64,000 nucleotides of DNA from Bryobacterales bacterium (GCA_027459465.1 DAIDIH010000057.1:1-64000), one strand, 5' to 3'; numbered from the stretch's first letter, positions 37,339 through 45,497 are shown. Notes: a model not told the origin generated them from the letters alone. Translations and numbers: made by a program.

Positions 37339-37740
37339 GTGGATACGGTCGGCAAGAAAGAGACGCCGGAGGCCCGCGTGACGCGCGAGGTGAAGGCGTT
37401 CCTCCGCCGGCGCGGCTGGAGGGCCATCCGGATGCAGCGGATGGCTCTACCGGGCCAGTTCTCGAGCGGCGAGCCAGGCATTCCGGATTACCTCTTTCTG
37501 CGGTACGGGGAGCGTGGAGTAGCCGTCGCGCTCTGGATCGAGTTTAAGGCCCCCGGCCACAGGCTCGGACCGAAGCAGATCGAGTGGCGGGCGAGAGAGC
37601 GCGACCGCGGAGCGGAAGTGGCGGTCGTGGACGATCCGGCGTTCTTTATGGGGTGGTACGAGCGGCAGTTCTCGTGGCTGCACGACGGCCACGTGGTGGG
37701 GCAGATTGAGATGTTCGCGGGAGAGGATTCTGGTGCCTAG
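37339..37740 (+). CDS. VRR-NUC domain nuclease
   Basis: 133 residues from GTG 37339. The PD-(D/E)xK-type VRR-NUC core is visible: ARVTREVKAFLRRRGW, then GEPGIPDYLFL (catalytic Asp), WIEFKAPGHRLGPKQ (ExK) and a following QxxW helix. Stand-alone VRR-NUC proteins are common in phages and are thought to act on branched DNA during replication or recombination. It ends inside the start of the replication-like gene (8-nt overlap). Confidence 0.85.
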   Translation: MDTVGKKETPEARVTREVKAFLRRRGWRAIRMQRMALPGQFSSGEPGIPDYLFLRYGERGVAVALWIEFKAPGHRLGPKQIEWRARERDRGAEVAVVDDPAFFMGWYERQFSWLHDGHVVGQIEMFAGEDSGA

Positions 37741-38629
37741 CCGATACCTGAGGGACGGGATACTGACCAGCCGCGCCGTGGACGCGCTGAGTTTCGGGGC
37801 CGAGGTGTTGTACCGGCGGCTGATGTCGGTTGTGGATGACTACGGCCGCTACTGGGCGGAGACGCCGGCTGTGGCGGCGGCCTGCTTCCCGCTGCGGTCT
37901 GCGCTGCCAGACCCCGAGGATCCGGCGTGCAAGACGGTTACCCCTGCCGAGATCAGGGGGTGGTTGGCCGAGCTCGAGCGGGAACTTATAGTCATCTACG
38001 AGGTAGACGGACGGAAGTATCTCGAAATAAAGAAGTTCGACCAGAGGGTGCAGGGTAAGTCAAAATTTCCACCGTGTTCCACGGTGAATCACCGTGATTC
38101 ACCGCTTCGCGCGCGCGCCGACGACGACGACGACGAGGACGATATTCGAGGGCGAGTATCGACGACGACGACTCGCGCGCGCGAGGCTGGCCCGGTCCCC
38201 GTGTCGCCTCCGGCTCCCGCGGGAGAACTGCCGTCGTCGTCGTCGTCGCTGGCAAACTGGCCTAAGACCGTGCGGGCTGTGCGGGACCGGTGGGAGTTCG
38301 CCGACGAGGAGATCCTGCGGCGCATCGTCGATTGCGCCCTGAAGGCCGCTGCCACAGCCAACCGCGAGGTCACGGACGGCGACGTAGCGGCTGCGGTACG
38401 CCTGGGGTGGCGCGACAGCCACCGAGGGCCGGCGGCGCTCCTGCGGGCCGTCCCAGGCGCGCTGCGGGCCTACTGGGCGCGCGGCCGGGACTCTCCGCAA
38501 GCCGGGGACGCGCGGCATGCGGGCGAGGACCTGGTCGTCACTCGGGCCGATGGCTCCGTGGACTGGGAGGCCACCGAGGCCGCGATGGCGCGCGGCCATC
38601 CAGCGGAGGCGAGGGCACACGGGGACTGA
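37733..38629 (+). CDS. Replication-initiator-like phage protein
   Basis: 298 residues from GTG 37733. The N-terminal ~115 residues look like a winged-helix DNA-binding domain as in phage O/DnaD-like proteins (RYLRDGILTSRAVDALS, AEVLYRRLMSVVDDYGR, EIRGWLAELERELIVIY). A disordered, Asp-rich and Ser-rich linker (about 128-180) follows, then a C-terminal helical domain (LANWPKTVRAVRDRWEFADEEI). No helicase motif is present, so it would recruit a host helicase. The linker DNA carries iterons and inverted triplet repeats. An alternative is a generic HTH phage protein. Confidence 0.6.
   Translation: MPSRYLRDGILTSRAVDALSFGAEVLYRRLMSVVDDYGRYWAETPAVAAACFPLRSALPDPEDPACKTVTPAEIRGWLAELERELIVIYEVDGRKYLEIKKFDQRVQGKSKFPPCSTVNHRDSPLRARADDDDDEDDIRGRVSTTTTRAREAGPVPVSPPAPAGELPSSSSSLANWPKTVRAVRDRWEFADEEILRRIVDCALKAAATANREVTDGDVAAAVRLGWRDSHRGPAALLRAVPGALRAYWARGRDSPQAGDARHAGEDLVVTRADGSVDWEATEAAMARGHPAEARAHGD
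38057..38250 (+). other. Candidate prophage replication origin within the initiator-like gene
   Basis: A small A/T-rich run (38057-38069) is followed by CACCGTG-type iterons at 38070, 38080 (inverted, CACGGTG), 38090 and 38100 (partial), each exactly 10 bp from the next. Then come CGA triplet repeats (38119-38135), a 14-bp perfect palindrome of CTC(GC)nGAG type (38172-38185) and CGT triplets (38232-38248). The two triplet blocks are a 17-bp perfect inverted repeat. The layout resembles the lambda-type origin inside gene O. Confidence 0.45.
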
Positions 38630-38656
38630 GCGATGGGAGGGCGATGAGAGGGCAAG

Positions 38657-38866
38657 ATGCGAGTGCAGAAATGGCAGGAGCGCAGGGCAGAGTACCTGCG
38701 GGCGAAGGGCGCGCGCGAGTGGGTCGTCACCGGCGCCGGCGGAGTGGTGCTACTCCGCGCTGTCGTGTACGAGGGAGAGAGGCATGAGGCGCAATCAGCG
38801 GAGCATCGAGTCACGGCGGCCGAAAGCCGCAGGGAGGGCCACGGAGGCCGGGGCAGTGTTGCCTGA
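38657..38866 (+). CDS. Small phage protein, unknown
   Basis: 69 residues, starting at an ATG preceded by GAGAGGGC. The first 45 residues are basic and helical with a beta hairpin (KWQERRAEYLRAKGAREWVV, GGVVLLRAVVYEGE). The last 27 overlap the next gene in another frame and may be dispensable. No recognised function. Confidence 0.45.
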   Translation: MRVQKWQERRAEYLRAKGAREWVVTGAGGVVLLRAVVYEGERHEAQSAEHRVTAAESRREGHGGRGSVA

Positions 38867-39056
38867 CGAGCTGCCGGTGGGGGATGCGCGTCGCGGGACG
38901 GAGGCGTTCCGCGTGCGGATCGGCCACGGGGAGTTCGACCCGGCGCGGTCAGCGGTTATCGACGAGATCCTGGCGCGGATCCGGGACGGCTTGCCTGTCG
39001 CGCGACAACGCGCGACGAAGCGCGACGGCTACGCCAGCCGGACGACGGCGGCCTGA
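38784..39056 (+). CDS. Small phage protein, unknown
   Basis: 90 residues from an ATG with a strong GAGGGAGAGAGG ribosome-binding site. The N-terminus is Arg-rich and the centre has FDPARSAVIDEILARIRDGL, a helical segment. It overlaps the previous gene by 83 nt and the 3' end of the opposing HTH gene by 28 nt. No function recognised. Confidence 0.5.
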   Translation: MRRNQRSIESRRPKAAGRATEAGAVLPDELPVGDARRGTEAFRVRIGHGEFDPARSAVIDEILARIRDGLPVARQRATKRDGYASRTTAA

Positions 39057-39235
39057 GGCGGCCGCAGTGCGGCCGGCGCGATGCGCCAGAGCCGGCCTAC
39101 GCGGATGGCGGGAATAGCGCCCGATCGCACCAGGCGCAGCACGGTGCGCTCGCAGACCCCGAGGTGCGCGGCGGCCTCCTTGACGCAGAGCAGCCGGTGC
39201 GTCTCGGTGGCTGTGGGGACTCTGATGGTACCCAT
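39029..39235 (-). CDS. Helix-turn-helix regulator/excisionase-like protein
   Basis: 68 residues, the only credible - strand gene of the prophage. VKEAAAHLGVCERTVLRLVR then SGAIPAIRVGRLWRI is the HTH_17 (MerR/Xis-like) pattern, with the winged RVGR element contacting DNA. Small proteins of this type are excisionases or repressor-like switches. Its start faces the metallopeptidase-like gene over a 65-bp control region, so it is a candidate for the lysogeny/early switch. The predicted mRNA leader is only about 8 nt. Confidence 0.8.
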   Translation of the reverse strand: MGTIRVPTATETHRLLCVKEAAAHLGVCERTVLRLVRSGAIPAIRVGRLWRIAPAALRPPQAAVVRLA

Positions 39236-39300
39236 AGTACTCTACGGTCATCATACGGAGATATCCGGGATAAGTCCACAGATTTGATCCATGATTGGGC
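39236..39300 (-). promoter_or_regulatory. Divergent control region with palindrome inside a promoter spacer
   Basis: For the - strand HTH gene, -35 TGGACT (39278-39273) and -10 TATGAT (39255-39250) are 17 bp apart. The perfect palindrome TATCC-G-GGATA (39262-39272) lies inside that spacer. TACGG repeats 11 bp apart (39243-39258) overlap the -10. This suits autoregulation by the HTH protein. No clear promoter for the + strand is seen. Confidence 0.45.
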
Positions 39301-39618
39301 ATGCGCGGATGGTCGGACCGAGATCTCCAGCGGTGGCTCAAGCTGTGGCAGCGCAGGCTGCGCCTGCAGGATTGGGGCCTCGTGGCCCGGCGCGTCGCCA
39401 CCGGCGAGATGGGGGGACGGGGAGAGTGCCGGCATGGGCTAAGCGTCCGCCAGGCCGTGATACGCATCGCGAGTGATCTCACCCCGGACGAGGCGGAGCA
39501 TACTCTCATCCATGAGCTGCTGCACTGTCACTGGAGCCACTATGCGCCCACTGGGACAGACCGAGCGCTGCACGAGGCCGCCATCGAGAGCGTCGCATAC
39601 GCCTTGCGAGGGCGGTAA
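39301..39618 (+). CDS. Small HExxH metallopeptidase-like phage protein
   Basis: 105 residues. HELLHCHWSHY contains HExxH with a further His, followed by ALHEAAIESVAYAL, which supplies a Glu as in gluzincin/SprT-like proteins. The N-terminus (DLQRWLKLWQRRLRLQDW) is a helical pair. Small proteins of this kind are frequent in phages, but their substrate is unknown. ATG 39301 is chosen; a TTG six bases upstream is possible. Its stop overlaps the next ATG (TAATG). Confidence 0.65.
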   Translation: MRGWSDRDLQRWLKLWQRRLRLQDWGLVARRVATGEMGGRGECRHGLSVRQAVIRIASDLTPDEAEHTLIHELLHCHWSHYAPTGTDRALHEAAIESVAYALRGR

Positions 39619-40055
39619 TGCCGCAGCGGTGCAAGGTGTGCGCCGCGCCCGACCGGGCCGCGATCGAATCCGCGATCGTCGCCGGCGAGAGCCTACGCGA
39701 CATCGGGGCGCGACACGGACTGACTAAGGACTGCCTGCACCGACACGCGACCCGCTGCGTGCGCCAAGCGATCCAGGTGCGGGCCGAGCAGCGCTCGGCG
39801 CGGTTGGCCGACCGAATCCTCGACGAGATGGACGATCTGCACGCGGCGACCAGGTCGATCCTGACGGAGGCTACCCAGAGTAAAGACCTGCGGATGGCGC
39901 TGGCGGCGATCTCGGAGGCGCGGCGCAACGTGGCGCTGGCGGCGAGGATGGCCGGCACGCTCGATCCTGCCGACACTCAGCGGGGGTCGGGGCCGCTCGT
40001 CACGTGGGAGGAGTTCGTCGTGCTCTACCGCTCGGCGAGGAGCACCCAGGGATGA
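39618..40055 (+). CDS. Candidate terminase small subunit (HTH DNA-binding)
   Basis: 145 residues. The N-terminus carries a CKVCAAPDRAAIESAI zinc-like CxxC and an HTH SLRDIGARHGLTKDCLHRHA, then long helices (LADRILDEMDDLHAATRSILTE) suited to oligomerisation. This architecture and its place two genes before the large subunit fit TerS, which recognises the packaging site. A general HTH regulator remains possible. Confidence 0.6.
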   Translation: MPQRCKVCAAPDRAAIESAIVAGESLRDIGARHGLTKDCLHRHATRCVRQAIQVRAEQRSARLADRILDEMDDLHAATRSILTEATQSKDLRMALAAISEARRNVALAARMAGTLDPADTQRGSGPLVTWEEFVVLYRSARSTQG

Positions 40056-40645
40056 CGGAGGCGCAGTGGGATCTCGTGCTGAGTGAGGTCCACACGCTGC
40101 GCGCTTGCGCCAAGCGCGTGGCGCGCAGGGTTCCGGCGCGCGTCTCCCTCGATTTCGACGAATTTTACGACGCCGGCCTCGCGGCGCTGATCTCCTGCGC
40201 TGAGCGGTACGATCCTGCGATCGGCGCGCCGTACGGGGCCTACGCACGCCGGCGCGTGCTGGGGGCGATGGTGAGTCTCCTGCGCTCGAGGTGGACGCGC
40301 GCGGACAGCCTGGATGTGCCGCCGGACGATGCGGTGATACAGGGGCTCATCGAAAGCTGCGGGCACCCCGAGACGGCGGCAGAGCGGCTCCCGGATCCAG
40401 GACCGTTACCGGACAAGATCGCGGAGCGCCGCATTGAGGCCGAGCGCGTGCAGCGGGCGATAGCGGGGTTGCCGGCGAGGCAGCGGTGGATCCTGCTCGC
40501 CTGGTCGGATGGAGCGACGCTGCAGGCCATCGGCGAGCGGCACGCCAAGTCCACGGCCTGGGCGCACGGGCAAGTGCGCCTGGCGCTCGAGGCGCTGCGC
40601 CGGCGGCTCGCGCCGGCGGATGAGGAGGGTCGGCGTGCCGCGTGA
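40052..40645 (+). CDS. Sigma-70 family RNA polymerase sigma factor (phage-encoded)
   Basis: 197 residues, starting at an ATG that overlaps the previous stop. Region 2 is seen as FDEFYDAGLAALISCAERYDP followed by AYARRRVLGAMVSLLR (promoter melting/-10 recognition). Region 4 is ERVQRAIAGLPARQRWILLAW then GATLQAIGERHAKSTAWAHGQV (HTH, -35 recognition). It is a compact sigma without region 1. It may direct late phage transcription. Position between TerS- and TerL-like genes is unusual. Confidence 0.82.
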   Translation: MTEAQWDLVLSEVHTLRACAKRVARRVPARVSLDFDEFYDAGLAALISCAERYDPAIGAPYGAYARRRVLGAMVSLLRSRWTRADSLDVPPDDAVIQGLIESCGHPETAAERLPDPGPLPDKIAERRIEAERVQRAIAGLPARQRWILLAWSDGATLQAIGERHAKSTAWAHGQVRLALEALRRRLAPADEEGRRAA

Positions 40646-42335
40646 TCCATTCGACCCCCAGCAGATCTACGAGCCGTTCCAGCACCACCCGACGTTCGCT
40701 CAGGAATGCTTGAGCATCGCCAACGAGGAGGGCCTGGTCGTGCCGATGGCGCTGCAGCCGGCGCAACTGAGGCTCGATGAGGCGATCCAGCGGCAGCGGC
40801 GGCGAGGGCAGCCGGTGCGCATCGTCTACCTCAAGGCGAGGCGCGTGATGGTGTCCTCCGGCACGGCGGCGCAGATCTTCCACGCCACTGCGTTTCGCAG
40901 CGGCCAGCACGCCGCAGTGGTCGCTCACGATGAGGATACGGCGCTCAATCTGCTCAACTTCTATCGCGGCTTCGAGCGGCACTACAAGCCGTTTCGTGGC
41001 GCGATCCGGCTCCCGGACCTGGTCAAGAGCCCGGAGGGTTTGATCGAGTGGGCGAATGGCTCGTGGATCCGGATCGGCACGGCGCGCAACATCCAGTTCG
41101 GGCGCAGCTTCAATCTGCGCCGCGTGCAGCTCGATGAGTTCGCGTTCTATCCGGACCCGGCCGCCCTCATGATGGCGGTGATGTCGGCGGTGCCGAAAGA
41201 TCCCGACACGATGGTTGTGGTTCCGAGCACGGCCAACGGCGTCGGCAACGGTTTCCATACGTTGTGGCTGCGCGCCACGGATCCCCAGACCCGCAGCGAG
41301 TGGGAGCCGGTGTTCTTCGGGTGGTGGGAGCATCCGGCGAACCGCCTGGCGCTTCCATACGATGCGGCCCGATTCCAAGGCTCGCTCGACGCCGAAGAGC
41401 GGGAGATCATGGCGCGCTACCGCCTGTCGCTCGAGCAGCTCGCCTGGCGCCGGTGGGTGATCGACAACGACCTCGGCGGCGACGTGGCACGGTTCCGGCA
41501 GGAGCATCCGGCGTGCCCGGAGGAGGCATTCGTCGCCTCGGGCCGCATGCGCTTCGACTTGGCCGCGATCAACCGCCAGCCGGTCCAGCGGGACGCGGTC
41601 GTGGGCGGCATCGAGCGCATCGAGCAGGGCATCGGCTCGCAGATTGTGTTCACCCCGCGCGATCACGGGGAGATCAGCCTATGGCGTCAGCCCCAGGCTG
41701 GCCGCGAGTACGTCATCGGGGCCGACACGGCGGAGGGCCGCGATGCGAGCCTGGACGCCACGGCTTCGGACGCTGACTTCTCGGTCGCGCAGGTCTTCGA
41801 CCGTGACACCGGCGAGCAGGTGGCGATCTTCCGCGCGCGGTGGAGGCCGTCGGCCTTCGGCGGCGCACTCAACTTGTTGGGGCGCTGGTACAACATGGCC
41901 GGCATTGTGCCGGAGGTCAACAGCGCCGGCATCGGCGTCGTAGACGAGTTGCTGCGCCTCGGCTATCCGCCGCAGCGAATCTATCATCGCCGGCGCGAGC
42001 CGGACCGCGATCCGTTCGAGCGGGCGGATCTGATCGGCTGGAAGACCACCACGGTCACCCGCGAGCAACTGCTGAGCAAGCTCGACACGGCGCTCCGGGA
42101 GGGTTCCATCGCCATCCACGACCCGGTCACGGCCAACGAGCTGATGAGCTTCGTGATCTGGCCGAACGGGAAGGCCCAGGCCTCGCGGGGTTCCCATGAC
42201 GACACGGTGATTGCGCTGGGCCTCGCGGTCGTCGGAATCGAGCAGATGCCGCGTCTGCGAACAACCGTGAAACCCGTGCGGCGCGGAAACGATGGAAAGG
42301 ATGGGCGCGGACGCCTCGTGAGGCTGCTGAGATGA
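40635..42335 (+). CDS. Terminase large subunit
   Basis: 566 residues from GTG 40635 (GAGGAGGG upstream), overlapping the sigma gene by 11 nt. The ATPase half has a deviant P-loop region (VYLKARRVMVSSGTA), Walker B RRVQLDEFAFY and the coupling STANGVGNGF motif. The nuclease half has the acidic YVIGADTAEGRDA, PEVNSAGIGVVDELL and SRGSHDDTVIALGLA with Asp residues. It packages phage DNA into the prohead and cuts it. Length is normal. Confidence 0.92.
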   Translation: MPRDPFDPQQIYEPFQHHPTFAQECLSIANEEGLVVPMALQPAQLRLDEAIQRQRRRGQPVRIVYLKARRVMVSSGTAAQIFHATAFRSGQHAAVVAHDEDTALNLLNFYRGFERHYKPFRGAIRLPDLVKSPEGLIEWANGSWIRIGTARNIQFGRSFNLRRVQLDEFAFYPDPAALMMAVMSAVPKDPDTMVVVPSTANGVGNGFHTLWLRATDPQTRSEWEPVFFGWWEHPANRLALPYDAARFQGSLDAEEREIMARYRLSLEQLAWRRWVIDNDLGGDVARFRQEHPACPEEAFVASGRMRFDLAAINRQPVQRDAVVGGIERIEQGIGSQIVFTPRDHGEISLWRQPQAGREYVIGADTAEGRDASLDATASDADFSVAQVFDRDTGEQVAIFRARWRPSAFGGALNLLGRWYNMAGIVPEVNSAGIGVVDELLRLGYPPQRIYHRRREPDRDPFERADLIGWKTTTVTREQLLSKLDTALREGSIAIHDPVTANELMSFVIWPNGKAQASRGSHDDTVIALGLAVVGIEQMPRLRTTVKPVRRGNDGKDGRGRLVRLLR

Positions 42336-42925
42336 GCGCGGCGATGGCAACGGCGGTGGCGCGTCTATGGACACCCCCACGAATGCGCCCGCCCGAAGTG
42401 TGTGCACCAGAGCCGGCGGCGGCCGAGAAGTGGCCGCACTCGCTCGTCATCGCCCTGAGCAGGCCGCGCTGCACGACCTGCCGCGGATCCGGCTACGCAC
42501 GACTGCCGAAGGAGGGACTCCGGCAGCCATGCAAGTGCGTACTCCGGGCGGTCTTCCGCGAGTGCCGGCGCCAGTGGTGGCGGGGCAAGATGATGGCGTA
42601 CAACCGCTGGCGCATGACGGCCGGCCGCGGCCGCAAAGGCGGGTGGAGCGTCCCGGCGCTCGAGTATGTCGCCGACTTCGAGCGGCTCGCGCGGTCGGTG
42701 CTCACCCGGCGCAAGTCTGCTTACGGGGACCTGTGGCCGCTGTTCGAGCTGCACTATCTGCGCGGATATGAATGGCGCGTGTGCTGCTGGCGTCTCAGAA
42801 TTTCACGCGGAGATTTCTACCACGCCGCGTACGTCGCCGAAGAGATCGTCGGGCGTGCTTGCCGCGAACTGCTGCCGTATCCCCTGCATCCCATCTACCC
42901 GTACATGCACCCGAGGCACAAGTGA
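42332..42925 (+). CDS. Cysteine-rich phage protein of unknown function
   Basis: 197 residues. A DnaJ-like zinc motif, CTTCRGSGYARLP followed by PCKC, and further Cys (RECRRQ) lie in the N-terminal half. The C-terminal half is helical (LWPLFELHYLRGYEWRVCCW and AAYVAEEIVGRACREL). The second half resembles the sigma region-4-like or antiterminator-like proteins some phages carry at this site, but I cannot name it. The stop and the portal ATG overlap by one base (TGATG). Confidence 0.6.
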   Translation: MSAAMATAVARLWTPPRMRPPEVCAPEPAAAEKWPHSLVIALSRPRCTTCRGSGYARLPKEGLRQPCKCVLRAVFRECRRQWWRGKMMAYNRWRMTAGRGRKGGWSVPALEYVADFERLARSVLTRRKSAYGDLWPLFELHYLRGYEWRVCCWRLRISRGDFYHAAYVAEEIVGRACRELLPYPLHPIYPYMHPRHK

Positions 42926-45087
42926 TGAACGAAGACAGCACCGCGAAACAGAAGCAGTTGCAGATCAAGCTGCGTGAAGCCGAGATCAACCGGATCGGGA
43001 ACCAGGTGTGGGCGGATTACCGCAACGGGCTGCTGGACTTCAGCCAGCTCCGTGGGCGCCTCGTCGGCTACTACCGGCGCTGGCGCTCGATGCCCGACCT
43101 CCCGGCGATCGGCGACGAGAAGAAGTCGAATTTCCAGGTGCCGCTGATCAAGTGGAACGTGGTCGAGCGGCTGGCGAAGGAGATCGATTCGATCACGGGC
43201 GATGAGGCGCAGGTGGTCGCCGTTCCGGTCGGCCCGGCGGACGTGGCGCGCGTGCGCAAGCTCAGCCGGTACATGTCGTGGCTGGTGCTCGACAGGATGA
43301 AGATCGTGCGGCCGCTGGTGAAGTTCGTGATCTGGAAGCTGCTGTTTGGCCGGGCAATCGCGTATTCGCCGTGGGTGCGCAAGGAGCGCAAGGTCAAGGG
43401 CAAGAGCGTGGTCGACTACGAAGCGCCGGGCTTCGAGCCGCTGTGGCTCGACGACGTTGTGCTGCCGGCGGAAGACGTCGAGACCATCCAAGACTTCAGC
43501 TTCGTGATCCGGCGGTACCGGACGACGCCCCAGGAACTGCTCGACGGCGAGAAGCAGGAGCGCTACTTCGGCATCGCCGACAATTTCCGGGAGATCGTGG
43601 GCGAATCGATCAACGGCCTGCAGCGGGAGTGGGAAGGCGACGAAATGAAGCTCACCGCGGACGAGGCCGAGGGCGTCATGTACCAGCGGCCGATCTCCGC
43701 CGGGGAGACGCTGATGATCGTCGAGTGGTACGGCAAGTGGCGCATGCTCAAGGAGGGCGAGACGGACGCGGATCCGCTCGACTTCGAGCGCCGCGAGATG
43801 GATCAGACGGACCTGGTCGTGCGGATGATCTGGGGAACCAGGCGCGTCATCAGCGTGCAGAAACTCGAGGACCTCTACCCATCCGGGACGAGACCATTCG
43901 TCGAGTCGTCCTTCTTAAGCGAGGGCCGCTACTGGGCGCCGGGGATCTGCGAGCTGATCTGCGACGCCGAGGACGAGCTTACCAAAAACCACAACCTGGC
44001 CACGGACGCGCAGCAGCGCAGCGTGAAGCCGATCCTTGCGATCCGCGCAATGGCCGACACGGACCCCGAGGATTACACCCAGGAGCCCGGCGTCCCGCTA
44101 TTTTTCGATAATCCCTCGACCGACGTGAAGGAGATCCCGTCGACGATGAATATCGCCGCGGTGCAGTGGAAAGAGCAAAGCATGCTCACCTACGTCGAGC
44201 GCGTCATGGCGCAGAATGATATGACGCTCGGGCGCGCGCCGGACAGGCCGAACGCGCCGCGGACAGCCAGGCAGACGGTCGAGCTGCTCCAGCAGGGCAA
44301 TGTAATCGCCAACCTCTACAACAAGCTTTTGTCTGAGGACATGGCCGAAATGCTGCGGCATTTCTGGTTACTGGACTACTATTTCGCGCCGAACAAGGTC
44401 TTCTTCCGAGTGACGGACCAGGATGCCGGCGGCCTCTTCCCGACCCAGGACGGCGGATCGTGGCTCGAGAATGAAGACCGCGACGGGCGATACGACTTCA
44501 GGCTGAAATTCGCCGATAGCGTGTGGTCGCGGGAAGCGGCGAAGGAGCGGACGCTCGCCCGCTACCAGATCGACATGCAGAACCCGCTGATCACCGGGAA
44601 TCCGCGTGCATTGTGGGAGGTCACAAACGCCGTCCACGCGGCGCTGGGCGACCCGAATTTCTCCGATCTGGTCGCCAAGCCTCCGGAGCCGGACCTCCCG
44701 ATCGATCCGGCGCGCGAGTGGGCGATGGCGCTCGAAGGCGAGGACATCCACGTCAACCCGCTCGACAACGACCAACTGCACCTGATCCGCCATCGGAAGG
44801 ACCTGGTGGACGCCGAGCAGGACCCGGAGCGCGACGAAGACGCCTTCCGGAAGCTCACGGTCCACTACATGCAGCACATCGAGCAGCTCACCCAGAAGCA
44901 GATCGTGCAGGCGCTGGCCGAGCAGGCCACCGCGGCCATCCGGAAGCTGGGCGCGGCCGGAGGGCTGCCGCCGGCGGCCCTGCAGGCTTACCAGCAGTTC
45001 CCAGGCGTCGGGATGCCAGGCGGCAATCCCCAGGCCCAACCGGCGCAGCCATTTTCGCCGGTCCCGGAGGTAGTGCATGAGCAGTGA
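42925..45087 (+). CDS. Portal protein (P22-like)
   Basis: 720 residues, the size of P22-type portals. Typical features: an N-terminal stretch ending in NFQVPLIKWNVVERLAKEID, VRPLVKFVIWKLLFGRAIAY in the stem, and a long C-terminal domain with AWSREAAKERT-like barrel. The Gln/Pro-rich tail (QAQPAQPFSPVPE) ends it. It forms the dodecameric vertex through which DNA passes. The ATG at 42925 overlaps the previous stop; the upstream frame extension is not used. Confidence 0.9.
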   Translation: MNEDSTAKQKQLQIKLREAEINRIGNQVWADYRNGLLDFSQLRGRLVGYYRRWRSMPDLPAIGDEKKSNFQVPLIKWNVVERLAKEIDSITGDEAQVVAVPVGPADVARVRKLSRYMSWLVLDRMKIVRPLVKFVIWKLLFGRAIAYSPWVRKERKVKGKSVVDYEAPGFEPLWLDDVVLPAEDVETIQDFSFVIRRYRTTPQELLDGEKQERYFGIADNFREIVGESINGLQREWEGDEMKLTADEAEGVMYQRPISAGETLMIVEWYGKWRMLKEGETDADPLDFERREMDQTDLVVRMIWGTRRVISVQKLEDLYPSGTRPFVESSFLSEGRYWAPGICELICDAEDELTKNHNLATDAQQRSVKPILAIRAMADTDPEDYTQEPGVPLFFDNPSTDVKEIPSTMNIAAVQWKEQSMLTYVERVMAQNDMTLGRAPDRPNAPRTARQTVELLQQGNVIANLYNKLLSEDMAEMLRHFWLLDYYFAPNKVFFRVTDQDAGGLFPTQDGGSWLENEDRDGRYDFRLKFADSVWSREAAKERTLARYQIDMQNPLITGNPRALWEVTNAVHAALGDPNFSDLVAKPPEPDLPIDPAREWAMALEGEDIHVNPLDNDQLHLIRHRKDLVDAEQDPERDEDAFRKLTVHYMQHIEQLTQKQIVQALAEQATAAIRKLGAAGGLPPAALQAYQQFPGVGMPGGNPQAQPAQPFSPVPEVVHEQ

Positions 45088-45220
45088 TCCAGGCTGGAAG
45101 CTTCCGGTGTGGCTGGGGGCGATCGTCGATCGCCATCGGCGTGTGGTGGCGTTTCTTTGGATCGTGCACCTGACGAACGGCGGTCTGAGGCAGACGACCG
45201 TGGTGGGGAGCCTGAACTGA
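45077..45220 (+). CDS. Tiny phage protein, unknown
   Basis: 47 residues, beginning 11 nt inside the portal gene behind GGAGG. Sequence is mildly hydrophobic in the middle (RVVAFLWIVHLTNG). Its TGA overlaps the next ATG (ACTGATG). Translation is supported by the RBS and the tight chain only. Confidence 0.45.
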   Translation: MSSDPGWKLPVWLGAIVDRHRRVVAFLWIVHLTNGGLRQTTVVGSLN

Positions 45221-45486
45221 TGCCCGAGCGGCCGCTCCAAGGGAAACTGACCATCGTCTCCCGGCGCCGCGAGGACGAGGAAGCCCGCGTGCGCGAGGGC
45301 ATCGACAGCCTCTTCTGGGAGGCGATGCAGGCGCGGATCCGGCGCGCCATGGCCGAGGCCTCGCAGGTGCTCGAGTCGAGCACCGATAGCTGGCGGATCG
45401 CCAGAGCGCAAGGGGCGCACGAGGCGCTCGCGAAGGTGCTCCGGATGCCGGAAGGAATGAAACGCCGCTTGCCGGGCGGCGATTAA
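45220..45486 (+). CDS. Small phage protein, unknown
   Basis: 88 residues, highly charged and helical (RRREDEEARVREGIDSLF, ARIRRAMAEASQVLESS). It starts on the last base of the previous stop. It could be a structural or head-associated coiled-coil protein, but nothing diagnostic is present. Confidence 0.6.
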   Translation: MPERPLQGKLTIVSRRREDEEARVREGIDSLFWEAMQARIRRAMAEASQVLESSTDSWRIARAQGAHEALAKVLRMPEGMKRRLPGGD

Positions 45487-45497
45487 AGGACGGAGAT

